The notes: a model not told the origin generated them from the letters alone. A stretch of 64,000 nucleotides of DNA from Williamsia herbipolensis (GCF_000964005.1 NZ_JXYP01000015.1:26664-90663), one strand, 5' to 3'; positions 1-8,077 are shown, counted from the stretch's first letter. Translations and numbers: made by a program.

Positions 1-467
1 CGCCGATCGACTCCGCCGACACCGCCGAGTGGGACACGATGATCTCGACGAACGTCGCCGGGGTGCTCGCGACCGTGCGCGCCACCGTCGACGACCTGAC
101 CGAGGCGGGCGCCGCGGGCCGGGCCGCGGATCTGGTGGTGACGAGCTCCATCGGAGCGCATCTCGTGTTTCCCGGGTACGCGGTGTACACCGCCACCAAG
201 GCGGCGGTGTCCCACCTCGGCACCAACCTCCGCGCCGAACTCGGGCCGCGCGGGGTGCGGGTCCGCGTGGTGGAACCGGGCATGACCGAGAGTGAGCTCG
301 GTGATCACATGTCCGATCCGGGCGCCCGAGAATGGTTGGCACGCTTCGCGATCGAGAACCCGCCCATGCCGGCGTCGGCGATCGCCGAGTCGATCCGGTG
401 GAGCGCGGCCCTACCTGTCGGGGTCAACGTCGCCTCGATGGTCGTGCTCCCCACCGGCCAGGGCTGA
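1..467 (+). CDS. Short-chain dehydrogenase/reductase, C-terminal part (5' end outside window)
   Basis: The open frame enters from the left edge and encodes the C-terminal ~155 residues of a classical SDR. Visible family marks are the alpha-4 Asn (STN, codon at 51), the catalytic Ser region (TSS, 141-149) and the Tyr-x3-Lys pair (Tyr codon 186-188, Lys 198-200), followed by a PGM-type turn after the last core strand. The NAD(P)-binding Gly motif lies off the window, so cofactor and substrate cannot be judged. It ends 21 bp before the convergent ABM-domain gene. The neighbourhood of oxidative catabolic enzymes suggests alcohol or ketone conversion, which is inference only. Confidence 0.85.
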   Translation, partial: PIDSADTAEWDTMISTNVAGVLATVRATVDDLTEAGAAGRAADLVVTSSIGAHLVFPGYAVYTATKAAVSHLGTNLRAELGPRGVRVRVVEPGMTESELGDHMSDPGAREWLARFAIENPPMPASAIAESIRWSAALPVGVNVASMVVLPTGQG

Positions 468-488
468 GGAGGGTGTGGGCCGAGGGGG

Positions 489-809
489 TCAGTCGACCTG
501 CATCTCGCCCATCGGGCCCCAGCAGTCGGCACCGATCTTCTCGCTGATGATCTTCGGGGTGTGGGCGAGGTACTGCGGCAGATCGGCAACGGCGGCCTTG
601 AAGTGATCGCTGTTGACGTGCGCCTCGGCGCCGTCGTCGGCGAAACCCTCGGTCAGCACGTACTCGTTCGGGTCGTCGAGGCTGCGCGCCCAGTCGAAGA
701 ACAGGTTGCCCTCCTCGCCGCGGGTGCCCGCGGTGAAGTCGGCGACCAACTCGGGCCACGCGTCGGCGTGCTCGGGCTTCACGGGGAACTTGACGACGAT
801 GAAGATCAC
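489..809 (-). CDS. ABM-domain protein (putative quinol monooxygenase, YgiN type)
   Basis: A 106-residue single-domain protein of the antibiotic biosynthesis monooxygenase fold (dimeric ferredoxin-like alpha+beta barrel). It starts IFIVVKFPVKPEHADAW, the usual first strand plus helix, and has the FFDWARSLDDPNEYVLTEGF strand pair typical of YgiN-like proteins. The GTG start at 809 is chosen because an AGGAGA Shine-Dalgarno lies just upstream; a longer frame exists but reads into the intergenic region. It lies 73 bp downstream of the alcohol dehydrogenase gene in the same direction and may be the last gene of that operon. Such proteins are cofactor-independent oxygenases or simply small-molecule binders; the substrate is unknown. 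Confidence 0.8.
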   Translation of the reverse strand: MIFIVVKFPVKPEHADAWPELVADFTAGTRGEEGNLFFDWARSLDDPNEYVLTEGFADDGAEAHVNSDHFKAAVADLPQYLAHTPKIISEKIGADCWGPMGEMQVD

Positions 810-882
810 GGATTCTCTCCTGCACTGGTGGTGGACGGTTCTCTGCCACGGTACGTGGCGGGCTCGCTGGTGATCGGGGTCC

Positions 883-1917
883 TCACGGGGTGAGGATGGC
901 CCGGCCGCGGACGTTGCCGGCGTCGAGATCGTCGACGGCACTCTGGAAGTCGTCGAGGGAGTACTTCGCGGTGTGCAGGGTCACCGCCCCGCGCGCGGCC
1001 AGCTGCATCAGGTCGCACAGGTCGTTGTACGACCCGACGAGGTTGCCCACGATGTTCTTCTCGGCCGAGATGAGATCGATCGACGGGACGTCGATGTTCT
1101 CGCCGTATCCGACGATGTGGTAATCGCCGGCGCGACGTGTCATCGCCAGTCCCTCTGCGGTGGTGCCGTTCTCGCCGACGAAATCGATCACGACCTCCGC
1201 CCCGTGGCCCCCGGTCAACTCCAGCACCTGCTCGACCTGGGTCCCGTCGGCGACGATGCCGCGGTCGGCGCCGATGGACTCGGCGAGCTTGAGGGCCTGT
1301 TCGTTGCGGTCGACGACCACCAGTTCGGCGGGGGTCAGGGCCTTGAGGACCTGGATCCCGATGTGCCCCAGTCCACCCGCCCCGATCACGACGCAGCGGT
1401 CGCGCGGTGTCAGGCGCTGCGCGGCCTTGGCCGCTGCGTGATACGCGGTGAGGCCCGCGTCGGCGAGGGCCGCGACGTCGGCGGGCTCGAGCGAGTCGTC
1501 GATCGTCACCACGCTGCGCGCGGAGGTCTTGATGTAGTCCGCGTAGCCACCGTTCGTGTCGATACCGGGGAACGCGTTGACCTCGCAGTGCACGTCGTCG
1601 CCGGACCGGCAGGCGCGACACAGGCCGCAGGTGATCAGCGGGTGCAGGATCACCTTGTCGCCCTCGGCGACATGGGTGACCGCGGCACCGACCGCGTGGA
1701 CCCAGCCGGCGTTCTCGTGGCCGATCGTGTACGGCAGTGTGACGCCTGACTTCTCGGCCCACTGGCCCTCGAGGATGTGGAGGTCGGTGCGGCACACGCC
1801 GGCGCCGCCGATCTTCACGACGACGTCGAACGGACCCGTGGGTTCGGGGATCGGGAGCTCGGTCATCTCGAGTTTCTGGTGGTAGCCGACCACCTGGACG
1901 GCGCGCATCGTGGACAT
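883..1917 (-). CDS. Zinc-dependent NAD(P)-alcohol dehydrogenase (MDR family, propane-cluster Adh type)
   Basis: A 344-residue medium-chain dehydrogenase that should oxidise a primary or secondary alcohol with NAD(P)+. Visible motifs are the catalytic-zinc Cys and GHE segment (CRTDLH, then TIGHENAGW), the structural zinc loop CGLCRACRSGDDVHC, and the Rossmann motif VIGAGGLGHIG. ATG at 1917 gives the normal family length. It lies 25 bp after the DUF59 gene, so amidohydrolase, DUF59 protein and ADH form one operon. In mycobacterial mim and Gordonia/Rhodococcus prm propane clusters the same trio follows the diiron monooxygenase genes, where the ADH oxidises 2-propanol or similar alcohols (family knowledge). 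That substrate is plausible here but not shown. Confidence 0.92.
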   Translation of the reverse strand: MSTMRAVQVVGYHQKLEMTELPIPEPTGPFDVVVKIGGAGVCRTDLHILEGQWAEKSGVTLPYTIGHENAGWVHAVGAAVTHVAEGDKVILHPLITCGLCRACRSGDDVHCEVNAFPGIDTNGGYADYIKTSARSVVTIDDSLEPADVAALADAGLTAYHAAAKAAQRLTPRDRCVVIGAGGLGHIGIQVLKALTPAELVVVDRNEQALKLAESIGADRGIVADGTQVEQVLELTGGHGAEVVIDFVGENGTTAEGLAMTRRAGDYHIVGYGENIDVPSIDLISAEKNIVGNLVGSYNDLCDLMQLAARGAVTLHTAKYSLDDFQSAVDDLDAGNVRGRAILTP

Positions 1918-1942
1918 GGTCTCTCCGGTTCTGTGGGGTGGG

Positions 1943-2698
1943 TCAGGACGCACGCACGGTGAGCGCGGTCAGCGGGACGAACGTCGGGTCGGCGGGTTCG
2001 TCGGCGTAGCGGGTACCGAGAAGGCCCTTGCACCAGTGCGCGTTCCCCTCGATGGAGATGCGGGTGGAACGCGCCCGACGCAGGGCACGAGTCACCGCGT
2101 CGGGCGCGTAGCTCATCCCGTCGGCGTCGACGAGGACGAGATCGTCCGCGTCGGTGCCGAGACCGATGGCGCGACGACGGCGCCGCAGCGAGCGAGCGGC
2201 GTCGTCATCGGGGAGATCGGCCAGGCGCACCGCACCGAGTCGGGCCTCGGTGCGCTCGGGATCGGCGCGCAGCAGTCCGGTCAGCGCGCGTTCCATCGCC
2301 GCGGTGTGCGCCTTGCGCGCGAACGTGGCACGCAGCTCGTCGAGATCGGAGTCCGCCTCGTGTCGGAATGTCCCGCGATACCCGGCGTCGGCGGCCAACC
2401 CGCTGTTGATGATCTCCGAGTCGTGGTGGTCGTCGAGTTCGACGACCACCACCGACGTCCACGGCAACGCGGTGAGTGCGTCCTTGGCGTCGGATGCCAT
2501 GAGGTAGGCGAAGTTCGGTGCGCAGAACGAGGTGGGCAGGCGCAGATGGACCTCCACCGCGCCGTCGGCGCCGGCGTCGATCGACCGCACGAAGCCGAGG
2601 TCGGTGATCGGTTCGTCGAGTTCGGGGTCGATCACCGCGTCGAGGGCGAGCCGGATCTCGGCGTGCCGGGTGGTGTCGAGGGTGGGAGCCGACATCAT
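1943..2698 (-). CDS. DUF59/MIP18-family metal-sulfur assembly-like protein of propane-monooxygenase type clusters
   Basis: 251 residues. The N-terminal ~100 residues form a DUF59 (MIP18/PaaD-like) domain: the strand VIDPELDEPITDLGFV carries the conserved DPE/L signature, and PTSFCAPNF holds the conserved Cys. The C-terminal half is rich in Arg/Ala and specific to this cluster type. The start ATG (2698-2696) overlaps the TGA of the amidohydrolase gene (2697-2695) as ATGA, so the two are translationally coupled. DUF59 proteins usually help Fe-S or diiron centre maturation. Its partner monooxygenase is absent from this window, so its client here is unknown. Confidence 0.85.
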   Translation of the reverse strand: MMSAPTLDTTRHAEIRLALDAVIDPELDEPITDLGFVRSIDAGADGAVEVHLRLPTSFCAPNFAYLMASDAKDALTALPWTSVVVVELDDHHDSEIINSGLAADAGYRGTFRHEADSDLDELRATFARKAHTAAMERALTGLLRADPERTEARLGAVRLADLPDDDAARSLRRRRRAIGLGTDADDLVLVDADGMSYAPDAVTRALRRARSTRISIEGNAHWCKGLLGTRYADEPADPTFVPLTALTVRAS

Positions 2699-3732
2699 GC
2701 ACCGACCATCTCGTCGGCGCCGCGGGGGCCGGTGGCCGTCTCGTCGGCGTTGGGCAGCTGCAGTTCGGCGGGCACCGGGATGTCGTAGAGCTTGGCCGCG
2801 TTGAGCCCGAGGACCTTCTTCTTCTGGTCGGTGGTGATCTTCGGGTACTCGCTGAGCTCGTCGGGGATCTGGAAGTCGACGAAACTCTCCACCAACCACT
2901 TCGGGGTCCACAGGGCGTAGTCGGAGGAGAAGAAGATGCGGTCCTCGCCCAGCCAGTAGAGGAGCTCGCCCATGATCTGCGCGAAGTACTTGGGGCGGGT
3001 GTGCATGAAGGGGATGGCCACGGCGAGACCCGCGTAGACGTTGGGCTCCTGGGTGGCGATCCAGCAGAAGTCCTCGAGGCGGGGGAGTCCGCAGTGCTCG
3101 ACGACGAAGTTGAGGTCGGTGAAGTCCGATGCCACGTGGTCGACATCGGCGACGTCGAACGCGTCGCGGTCGAGCGGTCGGATGGTGGGACCCTTGTGGA
3201 CGTGGATGTTCTTGATGCCGAGCTCACGGCACGCCTCGAAGTACCGGTAGGCCCATGGGTCGTCGAGCTTGTAGCCCCGCGACTCCCCGTGCCATTCGGC
3301 CGTGTAGAGCTTGACTCCCTTCAGGTTGTACTTCTCGGCGTCGAGCCGCAGCTGGTCCAGTCCCTGCTCGCCGTTGCGCGGGTCGAAATGGTGGTTGTAG
3401 GTCAGTTTGTCCGGGTGCGCGGCCGCCAGCTCCGACGCCTCGTCGGTCTGGCCGAACCCCTTGTAGTAGAACTCGCCGAGATGGGCGGGCTGGAAGATCG
3501 CATGGTCGACGTGGCCGACCTCGAACAGGTCGTGCATCAGACGGTCGCCGCCCTGGTAGAGGTACTCCTCGTAGCTCCACAGCTCCGACTCCGGCGACAG
3601 GTTCCGGTGGTAGTCGTAGAAGCAGTCGATGAACTGCTTGCCGTGGATGTTGCGCTGGTTCTCCACCCGTGCGTCCCACAGTGCGACGTGGGCGTCGACG
3701 ATGAAGTAGCTGGTGTCGTCCTTGCGATACAT
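2695..3732 (-). CDS. Amidohydrolase (amidohydrolase-2 family, propane-cluster type)
   Basis: A 345-residue TIM-barrel hydrolase of the amidohydrolase-related (PF04909-like) family. It begins with FIVDAHVALWD, a DAHxxxWD variant of the first metal-binding strand. Later it has a His-bearing strand (IKNIHVHKGPT), VEHCGLP, and FFSSDYALW, equivalent to the family's final Asp strand. ATG at 3732 has GGGAGAA upstream; the longer frame would read through the promoter region. It is the first gene of the minus-strand operon and is divergent from the regulator at 3930. Orthologues lie directly after propane/methane-monooxygenase-like hydroxylase genes in mycobacteria and rhodococci, where their role is unclear. 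The chemistry is not predictable from sequence. Confidence 0.88.
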   Translation of the reverse strand: MYRKDDTSYFIVDAHVALWDARVENQRNIHGKQFIDCFYDYHRNLSPESELWSYEEYLYQGGDRLMHDLFEVGHVDHAIFQPAHLGEFYYKGFGQTDEASELAAAHPDKLTYNHHFDPRNGEQGLDQLRLDAEKYNLKGVKLYTAEWHGESRGYKLDDPWAYRYFEACRELGIKNIHVHKGPTIRPLDRDAFDVADVDHVASDFTDLNFVVEHCGLPRLEDFCWIATQEPNVYAGLAVAIPFMHTRPKYFAQIMGELLYWLGEDRIFFSSDYALWTPKWLVESFVDFQIPDELSEYPKITTDQKKKVLGLNAAKLYDIPVPAELQLPNADETATGPRGADEMVGA

Positions 3733-3749
3733 GGCTGTTCTCCCTCTCG

Positions 3750-3765
3750 TGTGACTGCTGTCACA
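3750..3765. promoter_or_regulatory. Inverted repeat TGTGAC-N4-GTCACA in the divergent regulatory region
   Basis: Perfect 6-bp arms separated by TGCT, 18 bp upstream of the amidohydrolase start and 165 bp upstream of the regulator start. Related GTGTGAC/GTCACAC half-sites recur at 3864-3892 and 5454-5501. It is a candidate operator for the adjacent GAF/Fis regulator (inference from position and symmetry). Confidence 0.45.
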
Positions 3766-3863
3766 ACGTGTGAGGCCGACAGTAGGAGCGGTACGCGACG
3801 TTGCCGACGCCGTTGCAGTCTCACTTTGAGACACGTGCGCATCCCTGCATCCGCCGGCGTCGG

Positions 3864-3892
3864 GTGACACTGTGTGTAACCGGCGTCACACT
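3864..3892. promoter_or_regulatory. Second GTGAC/GTCACAC half-site cluster upstream of the regulator gene
   Basis: GTGACACTGTGTGTAAC is followed by CGGCGTCACACTGG, an imperfect inverted arrangement of the same GTGTGAC element as at 3750-3765. It ends 38 bp before the regulator's ATG and may mediate autoregulation. Only the repetition is observed; function is inference. Confidence 0.35.
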
Positions 3893-3929
3893 GGAGGGCG
3901 CTGTCGATGTCGGCGGGGATGTCGGAGGG

Positions 3930-5411
3930 ATGACGGTGGACGAGGGCGTACCGGAACGGAACCGGGTGCATGCCGAACTGGCGCATGCGACTCCGGTGTC
4001 GAGCCGGGTCATGGCCTCGTGGCAGCGCAGCGAGGACTACGGGATCCCGTTGGATGCGGTCGAGCCTGTGTTCACGGGCACCGAGGACCTCGGCTCGCTG
4101 TTCTTCCAGTGCGGCAACGAGGTGCTGACCGATCTGCACCGGACCCTCGCCGACGAACCCGTCAGCCTCATGCTCACCGACGCCGACGGGGTGGTCCTGA
4201 GCCGACTCAGCGGTGATCGCGGACTGCTCCGCGCCCTCGACGACGTCCATCTCGCACCGGGGTTCGCCTACTCCGAGCGCATGGTCGGCACCAACGGACT
4301 GGGGCTCGCACTCGCCGACCGCGTCCCCACACTCGTCCGCGCCGACCAGCACTACGCGCAGAGCCTCTGCTCGTTCACCTGTGCCGCGGTCCCGATCCTC
4401 GAACCCGAGTCGGGCCGCCTCGAGGGCAGCGTCAATCTCACGACCTGGTCGCGGACCTCGAGCGAACTGCTGCTCGCGTTGGCGCGTTCGGCCGCCAGCA
4501 ACACCACCGCCCTGATGATGGCCCGCTCACACGGACGACACCCGCGACGGACCCCGAGGGGACAGATCTTCCGGGTGGAGGTGCCACGACTGGAACCCGG
4601 ATCGGGGACGATGCACGATCTCTCACCGGAATGGAACGGCGCCGTCCGCACCGCGCAGACCGCGATGTCGTCGGCGCGGGTGGTCGCCGCGATCGGCGAA
4701 CCCGGGTCGGGACGGGCCACCGCCCTCGCACAGGCCGCCCGCCACGCGTTCCCGCGCGACCGCATCCTGTCCGCCGCGGCGCCGGCGCCCACCGACGTCA
4801 GCACCTGGCTGGGACTGTGGACCCCCGAGGTCGGCAAAGACCACACCGCGGTCATCGTGCGCGACGTCGACATGTTGCCCGGTTGGGTCGCCGAACGTCT
4901 GCGCGACCTCGTCGCCCGCGACCCGCATCCGGACGCCTTCCCGTTCGCGGTGACCGCGGAGCGGTTCGCCGACATCCCGCCCGCGCTCGCCGAACTCGTC
5001 GACACGGTGGTCTCCGTCCCCACGCTCCGCGACCGTCCCGACGACATCACCGCGCTCGCGCGCCACATCGCGCGACGGGTGCGTGGTCGCGACGTGGAGT
5101 TCACGCCGGCGGCGAGGCGCGCGCTGCGCGGTTTCGACTGGCCCGGCAACGTCGACCAGCTGACCCGGGTCGTGGGCGACTGCGCCGGTCGGGCCGACGT
5201 CATCGACATCGGTGCCCTGCCCCCGGAGATCCTGGCCGGCAGCACCCGGCATCTGTCCCGCATCGAGGCCTTCGAACGCGGCGAGATCGTCCGTGTGCTC
5301 TCCGACGGCACCCCCACGATGGCGCAGGCCGCCCGGGAACTGGGGATGAGCCGCGCGACCCTGTATCGCAAGGTCTCCCAGTACGACATCGATCTCGCGC
5401 GGGGACGCTGA
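3930..5411 (+). CDS. GAF-domain transcriptional regulator with degenerate AAA+ domain and Fis-type HTH (AcoR/MimR-like)
   Basis: 493 residues built like a sigma-54 activator: an N-terminal GAF sensor (~75-230, with the GTNGLGLAL segment), a central AAA+-like region (~250-430) and a C-terminal Fis HTH (MAQAARELGMSRATLYRK). The AAA+ part looks degenerate: the P-loop reads GEPGSGRAT, with Arg in place of the catalytic Lys, and no GAFTGA sigma-54 contact loop is visible. Most actinobacteria lack sigma-54, so action on ordinary promoters is likely (inference). Such regulators sit beside propane, acetone or acetoin catabolic operons. It is divergent from the amidohydrolase operon and upstream of the BVMO. 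The ATG at 3930 is the best in-frame start, although GGAGGG abuts it closely. Confidence 0.85.
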   Translation: MTVDEGVPERNRVHAELAHATPVSSRVMASWQRSEDYGIPLDAVEPVFTGTEDLGSLFFQCGNEVLTDLHRTLADEPVSLMLTDADGVVLSRLSGDRGLLRALDDVHLAPGFAYSERMVGTNGLGLALADRVPTLVRADQHYAQSLCSFTCAAVPILEPESGRLEGSVNLTTWSRTSSELLLALARSAASNTTALMMARSHGRHPRRTPRGQIFRVEVPRLEPGSGTMHDLSPEWNGAVRTAQTAMSSARVVAAIGEPGSGRATALAQAARHAFPRDRILSAAAPAPTDVSTWLGLWTPEVGKDHTAVIVRDVDMLPGWVAERLRDLVARDPHPDAFPFAVTAERFADIPPALAELVDTVVSVPTLRDRPDDITALARHIARRVRGRDVEFTPAARRALRGFDWPGNVDQLTRVVGDCAGRADVIDIGALPPEILAGSTRHLSRIEAFERGEIVRVLSDGTPTMAQAARELGMSRATLYRKVSQYDIDLARGR

Positions 5412-5453
5412 CCTGCGTCGACCGCGCCCCGTGCCAGCGGGACCGGCGGCTCG

Positions 5454-5501
5454 TTGTGTGTTCTCACCATTGCGGGCCGCGTGTGACCGCCCACACACTG
5501 G
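5454..5501 (+). promoter_or_regulatory. GTGTG/CACAC-rich candidate operator upstream of the BVMO gene
   Basis: GTTGTGTGTTCTCACC is followed by GCGTGTGACCGCCCACACACTGG, which repeats the GTGTGAC...CACACTGG pattern found before the regulator at 3864-3892. It lies ~55 bp upstream of the BVMO GTG. It may let the same regulator control the BVMO; this is based only on motif similarity. Confidence 0.35.
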
Positions 5502-5555
5502 GAGCGCGTGCGTCGGTGACCTCCGTCGGCGGCACGCGGAAAGGGCGGGGCGCGT

Positions 5556-7067
5556 GTGACCACAGCGAACGAGACCGATGTCGACGTCATCATCGTCGGG
5601 GCCGGCCTGTCCGGTGTGGGTGCGGCACACCATGTCCGGGAGGCGATGCCGAACGGCAGGCTTCTCGTCCTCGAGGCCCGCGATCGCATCGGCGGGACCT
5701 GGGATCTCTTCCGCTACCCCGGAGTGCGCTGTGACTCCGACATGCAGAGCCTCAGCTACCGGTTCAACCAGTGGACCGACTCGGACTCCATCGTCTCCGG
5801 GGCCACCATCCGCGACTACATCGAGAAGACCGCGGTCGCCGACGGCACCGACGAACGGATCCGGTTCTCCCACCGCGTGACCCGCGTCGAGTTCGACAGC
5901 GAGACGACCACCTGGACGGTCACGGCCCGGCATCTTGACCAGACTGTCGTCGTCACCGGTCGCTTCGTCTACCTCTGCACGGGGTACTACAGCTACGACG
6001 CCGGCCACACCCCCGACATCCCGGGGCTCGGCGACTTCGCCGGTCCGGTGGTGCATCCCCAGCAGTGGCCCGCCGACCTCGACTACACCGGCAAGCGTGT
6101 GGTGGTGATCGGCAGTGGGGCCACGGCCATCACCCTGGTGCCCGCCCTCACCGAGAAGGCCGCGCACGTGGTGATGCTGCAACGCTCGCCGACGTACGTC
6201 ATGGCGTTCCCGCGGCACGACGACCTCGACGAGAAGATCGCGCGACGGATCGGGGCGCGTCGGTCGGCGGTGCTGACGCGGTGGAAGAACGTCCTGATCG
6301 ACACCGTCCTCTTCCAGATGTGTCAGCGGTGGCCGCGATACATGCGGTCGGTCATCCGCAAGGAGAACGCCGCGCAACTCCCCGCCGACTTCGACCTCGA
6401 GAAGCACTTCACGCCGAAGTACGACCCGTGGGATCAGCGGATGTGTCTCGCGCCTGACGGCGACATCTTCTCCGTTCTCGCCGAGGGCAGCGCGTCGATC
6501 GTCACCGACACGATCGACCGCGTGACGCCGGATGCCATCACGACACGGTCGGGCGAGACCATCCCCGCCGACGTCGTCGTCACGGCCACCGGACTGCAGA
6601 TGCTCGCGTTCGGCGGTATCGAGATCGTGGTCGACGGACGCGACGTCGCCCCCTCGGACACGTTGTCCTACAAGGGGATGATGCTCAGTGGGGTGCCGAA
6701 CCTGGTCTTCACCATCGGGTACACGAACGCGTCGTGGACGCTGAAGGCCGATCTGGTCGGCGAGCACTTCGGCCGCATGCTCTCCCACATGCGCAAGTAC
6801 GGCCACGACCAGTTCGTGCCGGTGCGGCCCAGCACCGTCGACGAGCGACCGTTGCTCGACTGCGAGGCCAACTACATCGTGCGGTCGATCGACACCTTCC
6901 CGCGCGCGGGTTCCCGGTCGCCGTGGCAGCTCGGGATGAGCTATTACCACGACGTGCTCACGTTGCGGCACCGTCGTGTGGCCGACCCCGCGATGCGGTT
7001 CACCGGTCCCGGCGATCGACGTCGCGCCGGTGCCGATCTCCCCGACCGTGTCGACGCGGTGGGCTGA
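5556..7067 (+). CDS. EthA-like flavin-containing Baeyer-Villiger monooxygenase
   Basis: 503 residues; inserts one oxygen into ketones (to esters) or oxidises thio compounds using FAD and NADPH. It has the N-terminal FAD Rossmann motif VGAGLSGVG (from ~residue 14), the BVMO fingerprint FxGxxxHxxxWP as FAGPVVHPQQWP (residues 161-172), and the NADPH Rossmann motif VIGSGATA just after it. RFNQWTDSDSI, YDPWDQRMCLAPDGD and YKGMMLSGVPN closely resemble mycobacterial EthA, which activates ethionamide. The GTG start follows GGGCGGGG. It lies 144 bp downstream of the regulator in the same direction and 67 bp before an alpha/beta hydrolase. Natural substrates are probably ketones, but the sequence does not specify them. 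Confidence 0.93.
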   Translation: MTTANETDVDVIIVGAGLSGVGAAHHVREAMPNGRLLVLEARDRIGGTWDLFRYPGVRCDSDMQSLSYRFNQWTDSDSIVSGATIRDYIEKTAVADGTDERIRFSHRVTRVEFDSETTTWTVTARHLDQTVVVTGRFVYLCTGYYSYDAGHTPDIPGLGDFAGPVVHPQQWPADLDYTGKRVVVIGSGATAITLVPALTEKAAHVVMLQRSPTYVMAFPRHDDLDEKIARRIGARRSAVLTRWKNVLIDTVLFQMCQRWPRYMRSVIRKENAAQLPADFDLEKHFTPKYDPWDQRMCLAPDGDIFSVLAEGSASIVTDTIDRVTPDAITTRSGETIPADVVVTATGLQMLAFGGIEIVVDGRDVAPSDTLSYKGMMLSGVPNLVFTIGYTNASWTLKADLVGEHFGRMLSHMRKYGHDQFVPVRPSTVDERPLLDCEANYIVRSIDTFPRAGSRSPWQLGMSYYHDVLTLRHRRVADPAMRFTGPGDRRRAGADLPDRVDAVG

Positions 7068-7134
7068 CACCGTCGGTCGATCGTTGTCGCGCCGCGCGCC
7101 GGCACACCCGCGGCACGCGAATACACTCGCGCAC

Positions 7135-8031
7135 GTGCACGCCGATCCGTCCACCCTCTCCGTCGAGCTCCCCGAGCTGACCGTGTCGGCCCTGACATGG
7201 GGCCCCACCGACGGTCCGCTGGCCCTGCTGCTCCACGGCTACCCCGATTCGGCCTGGTCGTGGCGGCATCTCGGTCCCGCCCTCGCCGAACGCGGATTCC
7301 GCGTGGTCGCGCCGTTCAGCCGGGGATACGCCCCGACCGGCATCCCCGCCGACGACGACTTCCACATCGGCGCGCTGATGCACGACGTGATCGGCATCCA
7401 CCGCGTTCTCGGCGGCGACGGTCAGGCCGTGGTCGTCGGCCACGACTGGGGTGCACTCACCGCGAACGCCCTCGGCGCCTACCGCCGGTCGCCGTTCCGG
7501 GCGGTCGTGTCGATGTCGGTGCCCCCGGTTCCGGCCATGGTGCGCACCGACTCGCCGCCGGCGGTCGTGGCACGTCGACTCCTGCGTCAGGCGCGGATGA
7601 GCTGGTACATGCTGTTCAACCAGATCCCCGGGGTCGCCGAACGCTCACTCGACCGACTCATCCCACGGCTGTGGCACGACTGGTCGCCCGGCCACGACGC
7701 CGCCGAGGACCTCGTCCACGTGTTCGACGCGCTGCCCACCGCGGCGCACCGCCGTGCGGTCCTGAGGTACTACCGCGCCCTCGCGCGTCCGACCCGCCCG
7801 CTCGCGCGGTATCGGGAGATGCACGACGCGTGGCGTCACGCGCCGACGGTGCCGACGCTCTACCTGCACGGTGTCGACGACGGATGTATGCAGGTCGGCT
7901 ACGCCGGGTCGGTGCGCGACGTGCTGCCCGACGACAGCCGGGTCGAACTGATCGACGGCGCAGGCCATTTCCTGCAGGTCGAGCAGCCGGAGGCCGTCAA
8001 CCGTCTCGTGGTGGAGTTCCTGACACGCTGA
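7135..8031 (+). CDS. Alpha/beta hydrolase, epoxide-hydrolase type
   Basis: 298 residues with the alpha/beta hydrolase fold. The nucleophile elbow is GHDWGA with Asp104 as nucleophile, the oxyanion motif is HGYPDSAWSW, and the catalytic His is in GAGHFLQVEQPE (His278). Asp rather than Ser at the elbow indicates an epoxide hydrolase or dehalogenase-type enzyme, not an esterase. Tyr residues in the cap (SWYMLF, RYREMH) are compatible with epoxide ring opening. The GTG at 7135 is chosen; an upstream extension would overlap the BVMO and reads like non-coding sequence. It is probably co-transcribed with the BVMO. A role in opening epoxides from alkene oxidation is plausible but not demonstrated. 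Confidence 0.88.
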   Translation: MHADPSTLSVELPELTVSALTWGPTDGPLALLLHGYPDSAWSWRHLGPALAERGFRVVAPFSRGYAPTGIPADDDFHIGALMHDVIGIHRVLGGDGQAVVVGHDWGALTANALGAYRRSPFRAVVSMSVPPVPAMVRTDSPPAVVARRLLRQARMSWYMLFNQIPGVAERSLDRLIPRLWHDWSPGHDAAEDLVHVFDALPTAAHRRAVLRYYRALARPTRPLARYREMHDAWRHAPTVPTLYLHGVDDGCMQVGYAGSVRDVLPDDSRVELIDGAGHFLQVEQPEAVNRLVVEFLTR

Positions 8032-8040
8032 CGGCGCTCA

Positions 8041-8068
8041 GGGGCGCGGGGGAGCACCCCCGCGCCCC
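8041..8068. terminator. Bidirectional hairpin terminator between convergent genes
   Basis: A perfect 12-bp GC stem (GGGGCGCGGGGG / CCCCCGCGCCCC) with the loop AGCA sits between the alpha/beta hydrolase end (8031) and the acyl-CoA synthetase end (8078). There is no U-tract, as is usual in actinobacteria. Confidence 0.8.
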
Positions 8069-8077
8069 GCGACGGCG

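Noticed and set aside
4623..7208. 861-residue minus-strand open frame opposite the regulator and BVMO
   Set aside because: It lies antisense to two clearly homologous genes and reads as Arg/Gly/Val/His-rich low complexity, the usual shadow of high-GC codon bias.
5556..8031. Acetone monooxygenase plus methyl acetate esterase pair (acmAB-like)
   Set aside because: The hydrolase has an Asp nucleophile (GHDWG), not a Ser, and the BVMO resembles EthA more than acetone monooxygenase in length and motifs.
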